Notes under the pieces: generated by a model
The model's database searches: none
What the model was told of the DNA's origin: nothing
The model's input: the letters and a program-made list of their open reading frames with translations, nothing else
Shown: piece after piece, positions 53,738 through 63,860 of the stretch
Layout of the letters: every line of letters begins with the position of its first letter
Position numbering within the stretch: position 1 is the stretch's first letter
DNA from: Okapia johnstoni
Taxonomy: Eukaryota > Chordata > Mammalia > Artiodactyla > Giraffidae
Length of the DNA stretch: 64,000 nt
Reading direction: 5' to 3'
Assembly: GCA_024291935.2 (NCBI GenBank)
Contig: CM044306.1
Coordinates: 1,116,001 to 1,180,000 of the forward strand
Translations under genes and position numbers: made by a program

Positions 53738-53932
53738 GGGCTTCTCAATGGCTCAGCAGGTAAAGAGAACAGGACACGCACGTTCGATCCCTGGGTTGGG
53801 AAGGTCCCCTGGAGATGGAAATGGCAACCCATTCCAGTATTCTTGCCTGGAGAATTCCAGGGACAGAGGAGCCTGGTTCTACGGTCCATGGGGTTGCAAA
53901 GAATCAGGCACGCTAAGCGACTGAGCACATAT
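53738..53932 (+). mobile_element. Bov-tA SINE at the same target site as the BovB
   Basis: GGGCTTCTCAATGGCTCAGC head, CGTTCGATCCCTGGGTTGGG, and CAGGCACGCTAAGCGACTGA end. ATGCTGACATT (53933-53943) is a third copy of the BovB target, with one mismatch. Confidence 0.9.
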
Positions 53933-54084
53933 ATGCTGACATTTACATACACAGAAAGTTGAAAACATAAGAGGGTGTGTAATTTTCCCTACTTTTTAAC
54001 TTGTGTGCATTTCAGCAGTATTCCCAGAGCTAATCATCTCCATACTCTGTGACCTGGAAATTCCATTCTTAGGTACCTGCCTGT

Positions 54085-54300
54085 ATTCCTTTGTTAGGGC
54101 TGCCGTAACACATACCACAGACTGGGTGGGTGAAACAACAGAAGTTTATTTTCTCTCAGGTCTGGAGGCCAGAAGTCCAAGGTCAGGGTCGGCTGACTTG
54201 GCTCTTCGGAGGCCGGCCCCACCTTTCTCCTCAGCTCGTAGACGGCCAGCTTTATACCCTGAGTAAGCGGTAAGGCCGGGGCGGGAACCCCAACAGTCTG
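54085..54300. mobile_element. Ancient mammalian interspersed repeat (family not named)
   Basis: GGGCTGCCGTAACACATACC, CACAGACTGGGTGGGTGAAA and TCTGGAGGCCAGAAGTCCAA follow a widespread old repeat. A related piece occurs at about 60780-60890. Confidence 0.55.
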
Positions 54301-54774
54301 CTTGAAAGGCCGTGTGCTCACCGCTGCACCATATTGCTTCCCCTGCCACGTCGCATAGTGGCCCCCACGCAAACAAGTTGCGATTCACTGGGTTTATCTA
54401 GCTGTCTTTCTGCTGTTGGACACTTAGGTCAGTCCCTTTCTTAAGTATAAAGAAAGCAGCAGTGAACACTTTCGCACGTTCATCTTTTCCTTTCCTCAGT
54501 CCAGAGCTCAGAACACGTACTGCCGGGCCCAATCGTTGGAACATATTAAGAGCTCTTGCTCTAAATCGCTAATGTGTTCTCCTGATAGACCAAATTAGTT
54601 CATACATCTGCAATCAGTTGCTGACATTTCTCCATAATTTTAATGAGTCCCACTTCTTTTTGCCCATCCAGAAAAGTCCTGGTCATCACCCTTTTTGTCA
54701 GTTGATTTGTGCTTTGAAAAATTAAAATGGAAATTCTATCCATCTATCCATCTATGGTTGCTGTTTTCGTTGTT

Positions 54775-54935
54775 GGTGTTCAGTCGCTCAGTCGTGTCCG
54801 ACTCTCTGTGACCCCATGGACCGCAACACACCAGGCCTCCCTGTCCTTCACTGTCTCCCTGAGCTTGCTCAAACTCATGTCCATCGAGTAGGTGATGCCA
54901 TCCAACCATCTCATCCTCTGTCACCCTCTTCTCCT
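54775..54935 (-). mobile_element. BovB LINE 3' end, reverse orientation
   Basis: GTTCAGTCGCTCAGTCGTGT left end, CAAACTCATGTCCATCGAGT and CCATCCAACCATCTCATCCT. Confidence 0.9.
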
Positions 54936-54943
54936 CTAAAGGT

Positions 54944-54969
54944 AAGTGTGTGTGTGTGTGTGTGTGTGT
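54944..54969 (+). repeat. (TG)n microsatellite
   Basis: About 13 TG units adjoin the truncated end of the BovB fragment. Confidence 0.95.
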
Positions 54970-55423
54970 ACACACAAGAGATGTCCTTCCAGAGAGGCCT
55001 TCTAACTCTGCTTCCAGTTCGTATTAGAATGAAAAGCCAGAAGAAATGACTTTTTGAATGATCAGCACCAGAATTCCCAGGCATTGTAGTAGCTTCTTAG
55101 AACTTTAACAATTTGGTTCCAAGAGAACAATGGCCCTTTAGTCACAAGAAGACTTGATGTCCAAGGGATCTGTAGGTATTTTAAGGTACATTTTTTTTCT
55201 AGTCGTTCACCTTCATGCGATCCATCGAGGTTATCTAGTCTCACTCCTTGGTTAGTGAGACCCGATAAACTCTTCTTTTGCTCACAAGGAATTTGCTGTT
55301 AAAACATGTAATGATGGCCATATGAGCATGCTTTAGTTTAACACAAGTTAAACTTAAAAATCAGGAAAAATTACACACTCTATGTTTTCAGTTTTGTGTG
55401 TATATAGATATCAACATATATGT

Positions 55424-55637
55424 GCTTAGTCACTTAGTCATGTCTGACTCTTTGCAACCCTTTGGACTGTAGCCTGCCAGGCTCCTCTGTCCATGGGATT
55501 GTTCAGGCAAGAATACTGGGGTGGGTTGCCATTTTCCTCCTCCAGAGGATCTTCCCGACCCAGGGACTGAGCCCACATCTTCTGCGTCTCCTGTAGTACA
55601 GGTGGATTCTTTACCCGCTAAGCCACCAGCGAAGCCA
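55424..55637 (-). mobile_element. Bov-tA SINE, reverse orientation
   Basis: TGCTTAGTCACTTAGTCATG left end, CCCGACCCAGGGACTGAGCC, and CGCTAAGCCACCAGCGAAGC right end. Confidence 0.9.
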
Positions 55638-55940
55638 CAGTGGAAGCTGTATTGGGGTTCAGATCACACACAGCAGATGCCTGACCCATCGCTCCACTGA
55701 ATTTAAGAAGTTATATATATATTAGCCTGTACTCCACAAAGTACCAAACAAGTCTGTGGTGTTTTGTTCAGTCATGTATTTAAACACACTTACTGATCAT
55801 CCTCTGACTCCTGGGTAGATGATAAACAGCCAGTGGGCTGGGCTTCTCATCCTGCTTTGACAACAAACAGATCCCAAGAAGATGCTGGAGCCCAAGTGAG
55901 AAGAGGAACGGCCTGACATTTGAGTTCAGTTCAGTTCAGT

Positions 55941-56712
55941 TCAGTCGCTCAGTCGTGTCCGACTCTTTGCGACCCCACGGACTGCAGCACACCAGGCCTC
56001 CCTGTCCATCACCAACTCCCGGAGTCCACCCAAACCCATGTCCATTGAGTCAATGATGCCATCCAACCATCTCATCCTCTGTCGTCCCCTTCTCCTCCTG
56101 CCCCCAAACCTTCCCAGCACCAGGGTCTTTTCCAATGAGTCAGCTTTTCGCATGAGGTGGCCAAAGTATTGGAGTTTCAGCTTCAACATCAATCCTTCCA
56201 TTGAACACCCAGGACTGATCTCCTTTCCGATGGACTGGTTGGATCTCCTTGCAGTCCAAGGGACTCTCAAGAATCTTCTCCAACACCACAGTTCAAAAGC
56301 ATCAATTCTTCGGTGCTCAGCTTTCTTTGTAGTCCAACTCTCACATCCATACATGACCACTGGAAAAACCATAGCCTTGACTAGACGGACATTTGTTGGC
56401 AAAGTAATGTCTCTGCTATTTAATATGCTGTCTAGGTTGGTCATAACTTTCCTTCCAAGGAGTAAGCATCTTTTAATTTCATGGCTGCAATCACCATCTG
56501 CAGTGATTTTGGAGCCCAGAAAAATAAAGTCAGCCACTGTTTCCACTGTTTCCCCATCTATCTGCCATGAAGTGATGGGACTGCCTGCCATGATCTTAGT
56601 TTTCTGAATGTTGAGCTTTAAGCCAACTTTTTCACTCTCCACTTTCACTTTCATCAAGAGGCTCTTTAGTTCTTCTTCACTTTCTGCCATAAGGGTGCTG
56701 TCATCTGCATAT
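55941..56712 (-). pseudogene. BovB protein gene, C-terminal part from the YADD box
   Basis: The frame is open from the reverse-transcriptase YADD box (codons at 56700-56711, minus strand) to its stop: [20 protein letters not shown], then KLNIQKTKI, the [13 protein letters not shown] segment, [10 protein letters not shown], and [20 protein letters not shown] near the end. YADD is the metal-binding catalytic box of reverse transcriptases. The absence of stops over about 250 codons shows the copy is fairly young. It lacks the rest of the protein, which lies inverted next door, so it cannot make an active enzyme. Confidence 0.88.
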
Positions 56713-56738
56713 CTGAGGTTATTGATATTTCTCCTGAA

Positions 56739-58450
56739 GAAGCTGAAGTTGAACAGTTCTATGAAGACCTACAAGACCTTCTAGAACTAACACCCAAAGA
56801 AGATGTCCTTTTCATTATAGGAGACTGGAATGCAAAAGTAGGAAGTCAAGAAACACTTGGAGTAACAGGCAAATTTGGCCTTGGAGTACAGAATGAAGCA
56901 GGGCAAAGGCTAATAGAGTTTTGCCAAGAGAATGCACCAGTCATAGCAAACACCCTCTTCCAACAACACAAGAGAAGACTCTACACATGGACATCACCAG
57001 ATGGCCGGCACCAAAATCAGATTGATCATATTCTTTGCAGCCAAAGATGGAGACGCTCTATACAGTCAGCAAAAACAAGACCAGGAGCTGACTGTGGATC
57101 AGATCATGACCTCCTTATTGCCAAATTCAGACTGAAATGGAAGAAAGTGGAGAAAACCACTAGACCATTCAGGTATGACCTAAATCAAATCCTTTATGAC
57201 TATACAGTAGAAGTGAGAAATAGATTTAAAGGACTAGATGTCATAGACAGAATACCCAATGAACTATGGATGGAGGTTCATGACATTGTACAGGAGACAG
57301 GAATCAAGACCATCCCCAAGAAAAAGAAATGCAAAAAAGCAAAATGGCTGTCTGAGGATGCCTTAAAAATAGCTGTGAAAAGAAGAGAAGCAAAAAGCAA
57401 AGGAGAAAAGGAAAGATATACCCATTTGAATGCAGTTCCAAAGAAGAGCAAGGAGAGATAAGAAAGCCTTCTTCAGTGATCAGTGCAAAGAAATAGAGGA
57501 AAACAATAGAATGGGAAAGACTAGAGATCTCTTCAAGAAAATTAGAGACACCAAGGGAACATTTCATGCAAAGATGGGCTCAATAAAGGACAGAAATGGT
57601 AGGGACCTAACAGAAGCAGAAGATATTAAGAAGAGGTGGCAAGAATACACAGAAGAATTGTACAAAAAAGTTCTTCACGACCCAGACAATCATGATGGTG
57701 TGATCACTGACCTAGAGCCAGACATCCTGGAATGTGAAGTCAAGTGGGCCTTAGGAAGCATCACTATGAACAAAGCTAGTGGAGGTGATGGAATTCCAGT
57801 TGAGCTATTTCAAATCCTGAAAGATGATGCTGTGAAAGTGCTGCACTCAATATGCCAGCAAATCTGGAAAACTCAGCAGTGGCCACAGGACTGGAAAAGG
57901 TCAGTTTTCATTCCAATCCCAAAGAAAGATAATGCCAAAGAATGCTCAAACTACCACACAATTGCACTCATCTCACACGCTAGTAAAGTAATGCTCAAAA
58001 TTCTCCAAGCCAGACTTCAGCAATACGTGAGCCATGAACTTCCAGATGTTCAAGCTGGTTTTAGAAAAGGCAGAGGAACCAGAGATCAAATTGCCAACAT
58101 CTGCTGGATCATCGAAAAAGCAAGAGAGTTCCAGAAAAACATCTGCTTTATTGACTATGCCAAAGCCTTTGACTGTGTGAATCTCAATAAACTGTGGAAA
58201 ATTCTGAAAGAGATGAGAATACCAGACCACCTGACCTGTCTCTTGAGAAACCTGTATGCAGGTCAAGAAGCAACAGTTAGAACTGGACATGGAACAACAG
58301 ACTGGTTCCAAATAGGAAAAGGAGTACGTCAAGGCTGTATATTGTCACCCTGCTTATTTAACTTGTATGCAGAGTACATCATGAGAAACGCTGGGCTGGA
58401 GGAAGCACAAGCTGGAATCAAGATTGCTGGGAGAAATATCAATAACCTCA
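56739..58450 (+). pseudogene. BovB protein gene, inverted middle part (endonuclease end and RT palm), one frameshift
   Basis: Endonuclease motifs in order: FIIGDWNAKVG (about 56810-56845), TWTSPDG and QIDHI (about 56985-57030), and GADCGSDHDLL (about 57085-57115). The RT region has FIDYAKAFDCV (box A, about 58147-58180) and GVRQGCILSPCLFNLYAEY (box B, about 58322-58378). A 2-base loss near 57433 shifts the frame between the endonuclease/linker and RT parts. From 57430 the frame is open for 350 codons into the flank. The segment stops just before the YADD box, which is on the other strand. No promoter context was seen, so it is dead as a protein gene. Confidence 0.88.
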
Positions 58451-58460
58451 GACATTTGAG

Positions 58461-59006
58461 TGGGGAACTTCAAAATCCCTGAATAGGCAATCTTCACCAG
58501 ATAATAGCCCATTAAAATGCTTTGTAAAAATAGCTGCATGCTGTCTTACCACCAGTTGCTTTGAATAAATAACACCTCTTTCTCTTTCCCAGGTCCCAAA
58601 TGGAGAAAGAGAGAGACAAGCAATTCAGGGAGCTGGAGAGAATCTGGGGAAAGCTGGATTAGAAGGAGAGGCCCAGCTTGAGGGCCACAAACAGCTTGCT
58701 AATCGACCTCCCTGGGTGAGACACCCCCACCCACTGCAGGACCCCCACCTGCCTTGGCTAAGAGCCTCCTTGGGGCAGAGAAGGAAGCAAACGCATCGCC
58801 ACCACCATCCTGGTGGAGGGGAACCCGGAAGGCAGAGCTGAGCACCCCAGGTGGCTCGCCCACCTCTCTGGTTGGACCAGCGAGCCCTGCGTCCTCCGGG
58901 AGGCGCCCGAGAACAGAGGCCTGAAGCCAGGGGGATGGGGCTCCTCTGACGGTGCCCCGGGGTGTTCCGGACACCGTGTTCCAGAGAGAGTCGTGACTCT
59001 TGGTTT
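58461..59006. other. Intergenic stretch, nothing recognised
   Basis: No gene or clear repeat seen. Confidence 0.35.
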
Positions 59007-59147
59007 TTGTTTTTTTTTTTTTAATTGAAGAACATTAAAAATTTTTTTTCCACACTGCATGAAATCTTAGTTCTCCGACCAGGGATCAAACCTGCAGCCC
59101 CTGCACTGAAAGCAGAATCTTAACCCTGGACGGCCAGGGGAAGTCCA
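59007..59147 (-). mobile_element. CHR-type SINE fragment, reverse orientation
   Basis: T-rich left end, CACACTGCATGAAATCTTAG, CCGACCAGGGATCAAACCTG and GACGGCCAGGGGAAGTCC. Confidence 0.85.
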
Positions 59148-59279
59148 AGGGTCGCATGTGGGTTATCAGCCTTGCCAGACACATCAGAGCCGCCTCGTTC
59201 ATTGCACAGGTCATGTTTCTGCTGCTTGGAGTGACCTCTGAAAATACTTTACAAGTCACACTTTCTGATTTCCAAAGAG

Positions 59280-59280
<1 letters not shown>

Positions 59281-59333
<53 letters not shown>
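59281..59333 (+). repeat. (TG)n microsatellite
   Basis: About 26 uninterrupted TG units. Adjacent open frames translating as CV repeats are artefacts. Confidence 0.97.
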
Positions 59334-59335
<2 letters not shown>

Positions 59336-59734
59336 ATGCGCACGTGAGCACATGTCCTGGCCACAGCTATTGCCAACTTTCAACCATTTATCTAAAATTT
59401 ATCTATTTACTTGTAAGAGCCTTCACTTCCTTAGGCCTCTGAATTCCAGTAAATTCCTTTCTCCTTTCAGGGCTCTTTCCCACAAAGAGAAGTTCGTGGT
59501 GGTGCTGCTGGCCATGGTGGACGGAGGGTCTTTTTTTATCATCTTCTCAGGGAAGAACTCCCAGAGGATGGGATAAGCATCGGAGGCTGGGCTCGGTCCC
59601 CACCCTCCCAGGACCCCACCCCTAGGCTGTCAGCACCGCAGGTAGGATTCAGGCGTGCTCCTGAGTCACAGCTCGGACCATCAGGATGTCTCAGAGAGAG
59701 CTGCAACAAGGAACAGTACGTCTGTCAGTGTCAA

Positions 59735-59965
59735 GGCTCGAGGGCAGGGACCAGCAACCCTTCCCAGCAAAGGATCAGAGAGTCAATCTTTGCAGCTTTG
59801 TGGGCTACGTGGTCTCTGCCCCAGCAATTCAGTTCTGCAGCGGCAGCGGGCACTGGGAAAGCAGCCACCGACATGTAAACAAACGTGCCTGGCTGTGTTC
59901 CAATAAAACTTTATTTACAAAAAGAGCCGGCCAGCTGGCTCCGGCCGGGGCTGCAGTTGGCCCAT
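59735..59965 (+). mobile_element. hAT-type non-autonomous DNA transposon relic
   Basis: GCAGCTTTGTGGGCTACGTG, CGACATGTAAACAAACGTGC and CAATAAAACTTTATTTACAA, ending GGGGCTGCAGTTGGCCC. A related copy lies at 63250-63590. The AATAAA here belongs to the repeat and is not evidence of a gene end. Confidence 0.65.
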
Positions 59966-60899
59966 CCCGGTTCAGGCACTGGGTGACTCTTTTCCAAGCC
60001 CAGTTGACGGAGACTATAACAGCCCCGGCGGCGAGGGGGTCCAGTCCCAGCTCTGCCGTTGACCAGCGGCTTCGGGGGAGTCACTGACCGTCCTTGGGGC
60101 AGCTCGGCCCCCCTCCTGCGTCGGCGTCTGCAAGCAGGCACTCCAGGGCCGCGTCTGGCCCCCAGATGTGGGTTATTTGGCTCGAGTAGTATCCAAAACA
60201 TTTTGAATTCGTTTCCAACATTTCAGATGGGGGAGATTTCATATGAAAATCCAGATTTCTGGCTGCTCTTGAAATATCAGAAAATCTGGCACCCGTGGCG
60301 CACATGCTCTGTGCCGGCCCTCGCCCGAGGCTGCAAACGGGGCCTGGCTCTCGGGGGCTGTGCACCCTGGACGGAGGCAGTCTCCGCGGGCGTCGTGGTC
60401 TGGGATGCCCTGAGGAGACCCCGCGCCTGTGAGCTTAATAATCCGGAGTTTGCTGATTAGTGCCTCCGAGAGGCTGTGGCTCTGCGGCCTGTGCCACCCC
60501 TCCCCCGACCCCCCTGCCCCGTCGTCTCTCCACCTTCCCCAAACTCCTTGGTCTCCGAGACCCACGCAGTGCCGGCCTAGACAAGCCTGTGCATCCTTGT
60601 TCACCAGCTCCCCCTTGGGCTCGAGGCTGGGGTGTGCGCTCCATCAGTGCAGCAGAGTGGCCCCCCGCCCCTCCAGAATCGCTCGGTCAGCCGTGCCCCC
60701 CTCCTCGAGGCCAGAAGGGGGTGAATTTTTCTGACAAGGAGAGACACCTACCCTCCACCAGTGACGGCTGCCTCAGAATGGGCTGCCCTGACAAACCACC
60801 AGGGCTGACTGATGGACACAGCCGTGGCTCTCTCATGGCTCTGGGGCTGGAAGTCCAAGATGAGGGTCAGGCTCTGGGGAAGGCTTCTGCCCAGGATGC
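59966..60899. other. GC-rich intergenic stretch with old repeat fragments
   Basis: 60030-60100 resembles MIR (CCAGTCCCAGCTCTGCCGTT). 60780-60890 resembles the old repeat seen at 54085-54300. Frames up to 185 codons (60460-61017) match no known protein. No gene supported. Confidence 0.4.
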
Positions 60900-61130
60900 A
60901 GTCTGCATACATCAGTATGGATCAACCACGGGACACATATGTCCCCTCCCTCTGGACACTCCCTCCCTCCTCCCACCCCATCCCACCCCTCTAGGTTGTC
61001 ACAGTGCCTCAGTTTGATCTCCCTGATCATACAGCAAATCCCCACTGTTTTACGTAACTGAGTGTCTCCGTGCTGCTCCCTCCGTTAGTCCCACCCTCCC
61101 CTCCCTCAACAGCCAAGGCTCTGTTGGACT
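60900..61130 (-). mobile_element. L1 3' UTR (second tail type), reverse orientation
   Basis: GCATACATCAGTATGGATCA, CTAGGTTGTCACAGTGCCTC and CCGTTAGTCCCACCCTCCCC. Confidence 0.75.
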
Positions 61131-61147
61131 TGACCCTGAGTCATCCA

Positions 61148-61862
61148 TGTTCAGTTCAGCTCAGTTCAATCACTCAGTCGTGTCCAACTCTTTGTGACCC
61201 CATGGACTGCAGCACGCCAGGCCTCCCTGTCCATCACCAATTCCCAGAGTTCACCCAAACCCATGTCCATCGAGTCAGTGATGCTATCCAGTCATCTCAT
61301 ACTCTGTCGTCCCCTTCTCCTCCCACCTTCAATCTTTCCCAGCATCAGGGTCTTTTCCAGTGAGTCAGTGCTTCGCATCAGGTGGCCAAAGTATTGGAGC
61401 TTCAGCTTCAACATCAGTCCTTCCAATGAACACCCAGGACTGATTTCCTTTACGATGGACTGGTTGGATCTCCTTGCAGTCCAAGGGACTCTCAAGAGTC
61501 TTCTCCAACACCACAGTTCAAAAGCATCAATTCTTCGGTGCTCAGCTTTCTTTATACTCCAACTCTCACATCCATACATGACCACTGGAAAAACCATAGC
61601 CTTGACTAGACGGACCTTTGTTGGCAAAGTAATGTCTCTGCTTTTTAATATGCTGTCTAGGTTGGTCATAACTTTTCTTTCAAGGAGTAAGCATCTTTTA
61701 ATTTCATGGTTGCAGTCACCATCAGCAGTGATTCTGGAGCCCCCCAAAATAACGTCTCTCACTGTTTCCACTGTTTCCCCATCTATTTGCCAGGTAGTGA
61801 TGGGACCAGATGCGGTGATCTTAGTTTTCTGAATGTTGAGTTTTAAACTGACTTTTTCACTG
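61148..61862 (-). mobile_element. BovB LINE 3' fragment, reverse orientation
   Basis: GTTCAGTTCAGCTCAGTTCA left end (3' tail reversed), CCATGTCCATCGAGTCAGTG and TGAATGTTGAGTTTTAAACT near the right. The minus-strand frame is open for 159 codons within it. The 5' truncation point is close to that of the 18.3-kb copy. Confidence 0.93.
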
Positions 61863-61865
61863 TTA

Positions 61866-62589
61866 GGACTGTAACCGTGTCGGCCGTGTTGGGACTATAA
61901 CATCTCCCTCCTAAGTTCTGATGGGCAGACGCACCTCCACCTTTGTACTTTTTGCAAATCACTGCCTGAGAATCATTAACACCAAGTCCCAGCCCTTCCC
62001 CGAATCCTAGGAACCCTCTAGTAGACTGCAAGTGAGTGAGTGGGTGCTCCCCAACCGTTTAACGCAATCTCAACTTTTTAAAAATTAAGACTGGCTTAAA
62101 AACCATCCTTACAACCATGAGGTCTGCTCACGGGCGTCCTCTACCAAACTGCAACCTGGAAGAGACCACCAGTGTCTTAGCTTATTGTTTCTGGGCCTAT
62201 ATTTGAACTTCTTGTCAATGTGTCGTTGATTAGAAAGGATGAGCTGGTCTTTTTCTAAATTCAGGCCTGGCAAACTGCTCACACCAAGCTGTGCAGAACC
62301 GCTGCAGAGGCGGGACGTGGGCACATCTGCTCCAAGTATGTGTTTACTTGGTATTTTCTTGTTTTCAGTTGCACAATAGTAAGTAAACTTCTAACATGTC
62401 ATCCTGATAATATTACCCTATAGGTTTTTTATACCTATTCAACGTTGAGGCTGTTTCCCTTCTCGCATCTGTAACTGTGATAAAGAATGGAAGCCAAGGG
62501 TAGATCTTGTATGTAATTTCAAATTGGAAATAACATTCCAACTGCTTCTTGTTTCAGTCTTCAGATCAGTTTAATCAAAGAGTCTTTTG
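61866..62589. other. Intergenic stretch, nothing recognised
   Basis: No gene or clear repeat seen. Confidence 0.35.
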
Positions 62590-62870
62590 GGACACAGCGG
62601 GGAGGAGAGGGTAGGATGAACTGAGAAAGTAGCCCTGACACTATGCACTGCTGTGTGTAAGGCAGAGAGCTGGCGGGAAGCTGCTGTTACAGCCCAGGGA
62701 GCTCCACTCAGGGCTCTGTGATGACCTGGAGGGATGTGGTGGGGGGAGGTTCAGGAAGGAGGGGATATGTGTGTACATACAGCTGATTCACTTGGTTGTA
62801 CATCAGAAACTAACACAACACTGGAAATCAATTACATTCCAATAATTTTTTTTTTAAAAAAGTATTCTGG
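62590..62870 (+). mobile_element. L1 3' UTR fragment
   Basis: CAGGGCTCTGTGATGACCTG, GTTCAGGAAGGAGGGGATAT, CAGCTGATTCACTTGGTTGT, AAACTAACACAACACTGG and an A/T-rich end. Confidence 0.8.
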
Positions 62871-62874
62871 TTAA

Positions 62875-63120
62875 AAGTGCTGATGCATTTCAGCTTTGTG
62901 GAATGCTTTTTTGGCATCTATTGAAAAGATTTGTATAAATTTTTCTTTATAAAATATCTGTCGAGTTTTGGCATTAAGGTTATGCTTGCCTCGAAACTGA
63001 GCTGGGAGTTTTCTTCCTCCTCTAGTCTCTCAAATAACTTATATAATATTAGTGTCATTTCTTCCTTAAATAAATGAAAGAATTCAAGTAGAAGCAAAAG
63101 AGTATTCTGAAATTGCAAGG
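62875..63120 (-). mobile_element. Ancient L1 ORF2 fragment, reverse orientation
   Basis: GGCATCTATTGAAAAGATTT, GTTTTGGCATTAAGGTTATG and GGGAGTTTTCTTCCTCCTCT follow the reversed L1 reverse-transcriptase region. The frame is decayed. Confidence 0.6.
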
Positions 63121-63249
63121 TGGATTGAGTGAAAAAGCAAATTTCTATCAACCTCTTATCTGTGTGAAGTTCTGTGTTACTGTAAAACCAAAACAAAACT
63201 GTTCATTGGTGACTGAGGCTGACTTAAGAATGAATTGTCATCTAGGTCA

Positions 63250-63590
63250 AGGATAGGCAAACTTTCCCCGTGAGGCCAAGTCATAAATCTTCTTGGTTTT
63301 GCGGGACACACAACGTCTGCCACGATTACTCACCTCTGCCACGTAAAACAAAAACAGCCCCAGAAAATAAAAATAAGAAGCAGCAGCGTGTTTTTGTGCT
63401 AATAAAGCTTTATTTGTGGGCCCTGAAGTCTGAATTTCATATATGGGGTTGGTCAAAAAGTTCGTTCAAGTTTTTCCATACAGAAAAACCCAAGCATATT
63501 TCCAACATAGTATTTTCACGAGTCATTTGTTCTTCTTCTGGTTTTTTCCAACTGATTAAAAATGTAGAAACCAGTCTTCATTCATGAGCC
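63250..63590 (+). mobile_element. hAT-type relic interrupted by a mariner end
   Basis: AGGATAGGCAAACTTTCCCC start, TAATAAAGCTTTATTTGTGG, CCTGAAGTCTGAATTTCATA, then after a short insert CCAACTGATTAAAAATGTAG. It is related to the copy at 59735-59965. Confidence 0.55.
63445..63493 (+). mobile_element. Bovine-type mariner terminal fragment
   Basis: GGGGTTGGTCAAAAAGTTCG then TTCAAGTTTTTCC, closing with an inverted GGAAAAACCC-like arm (CAGAAAAACCC). This is the terminal inverted repeat and hairpin of ruminant mariner elements, inserted at TATA in the host repeat. Confidence 0.65.
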
Positions 63591-63599
63591 GATCTCATA

Positions 63600-63860
63600 C
63601 CTGTAACTCTCAGTTTAATATGGTTTTCATCTACTGAAACAGCTGCATGATGGTAGATTCTAGGTGATGGAGAGGGTGTGATTGGAAAGGGGAGGCAGGG
63701 TCTCAAATCCTAGCAAGTTCAAGTTCTTGACCTGGGTGGTGGTCACATGGTGTCTATTTGGTCATCATTTAACGAACTGTACACTTACGTTCTTCGATCT
63801 TTTGAGTGTCCCTGTGTGATATTTTACAATGAAAGTGTTTGAAGGTAAATGACATATAAA
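63600..63860 (+). mobile_element. Possible ancient L1M 3' UTR fragment
   Basis: CTTGACCTGGGTGGTGGTCA, CGAACTGTACACTTACGTTC and GATATTTTACAATGAAAGTG resemble old L1 3' UTR sequence. The remaining bases to 64000 are AT-rich with no feature seen. Confidence 0.5.

Larger units (their letters stand above)
55925..58450 (-). mobile_element. BovB LINE with inverted 5' part (twin-priming structure)
   Basis: The element's 3' end is at the left, with reversed (TGAAC)n at 55925-55945. From there to about 56735 the BovB 3' third reads on the minus strand. At about 56733-56738 the sequence switches: from 56739 to 58450 the upstream part (endonuclease C-terminal half and most of the reverse transcriptase) reads on the plus strand. 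About 20 bp (GAGAAATATCAATAACCTCA) are present in both parts, at 58431-58450 and reversed at the junction. The perfect 10-bp repeat GACATTTGAG at 55915-55924 and 58451-58460 flanks the whole unit, so it arose as one insertion. Confidence 0.93.

Noticed and set aside
57147..58482. A possibly functional BovB reverse transcriptase
   Set aside because: A 2-base frameshift near 57433 and the inversion that puts the YADD box on the other strand prevent an active protein.
59900..59912. AATAAAACTTTATTTAC as a gene polyadenylation signal
   Set aside because: The words belong to a hAT-type repeat that also occurs at 63.4 kb. There is no upstream gene.
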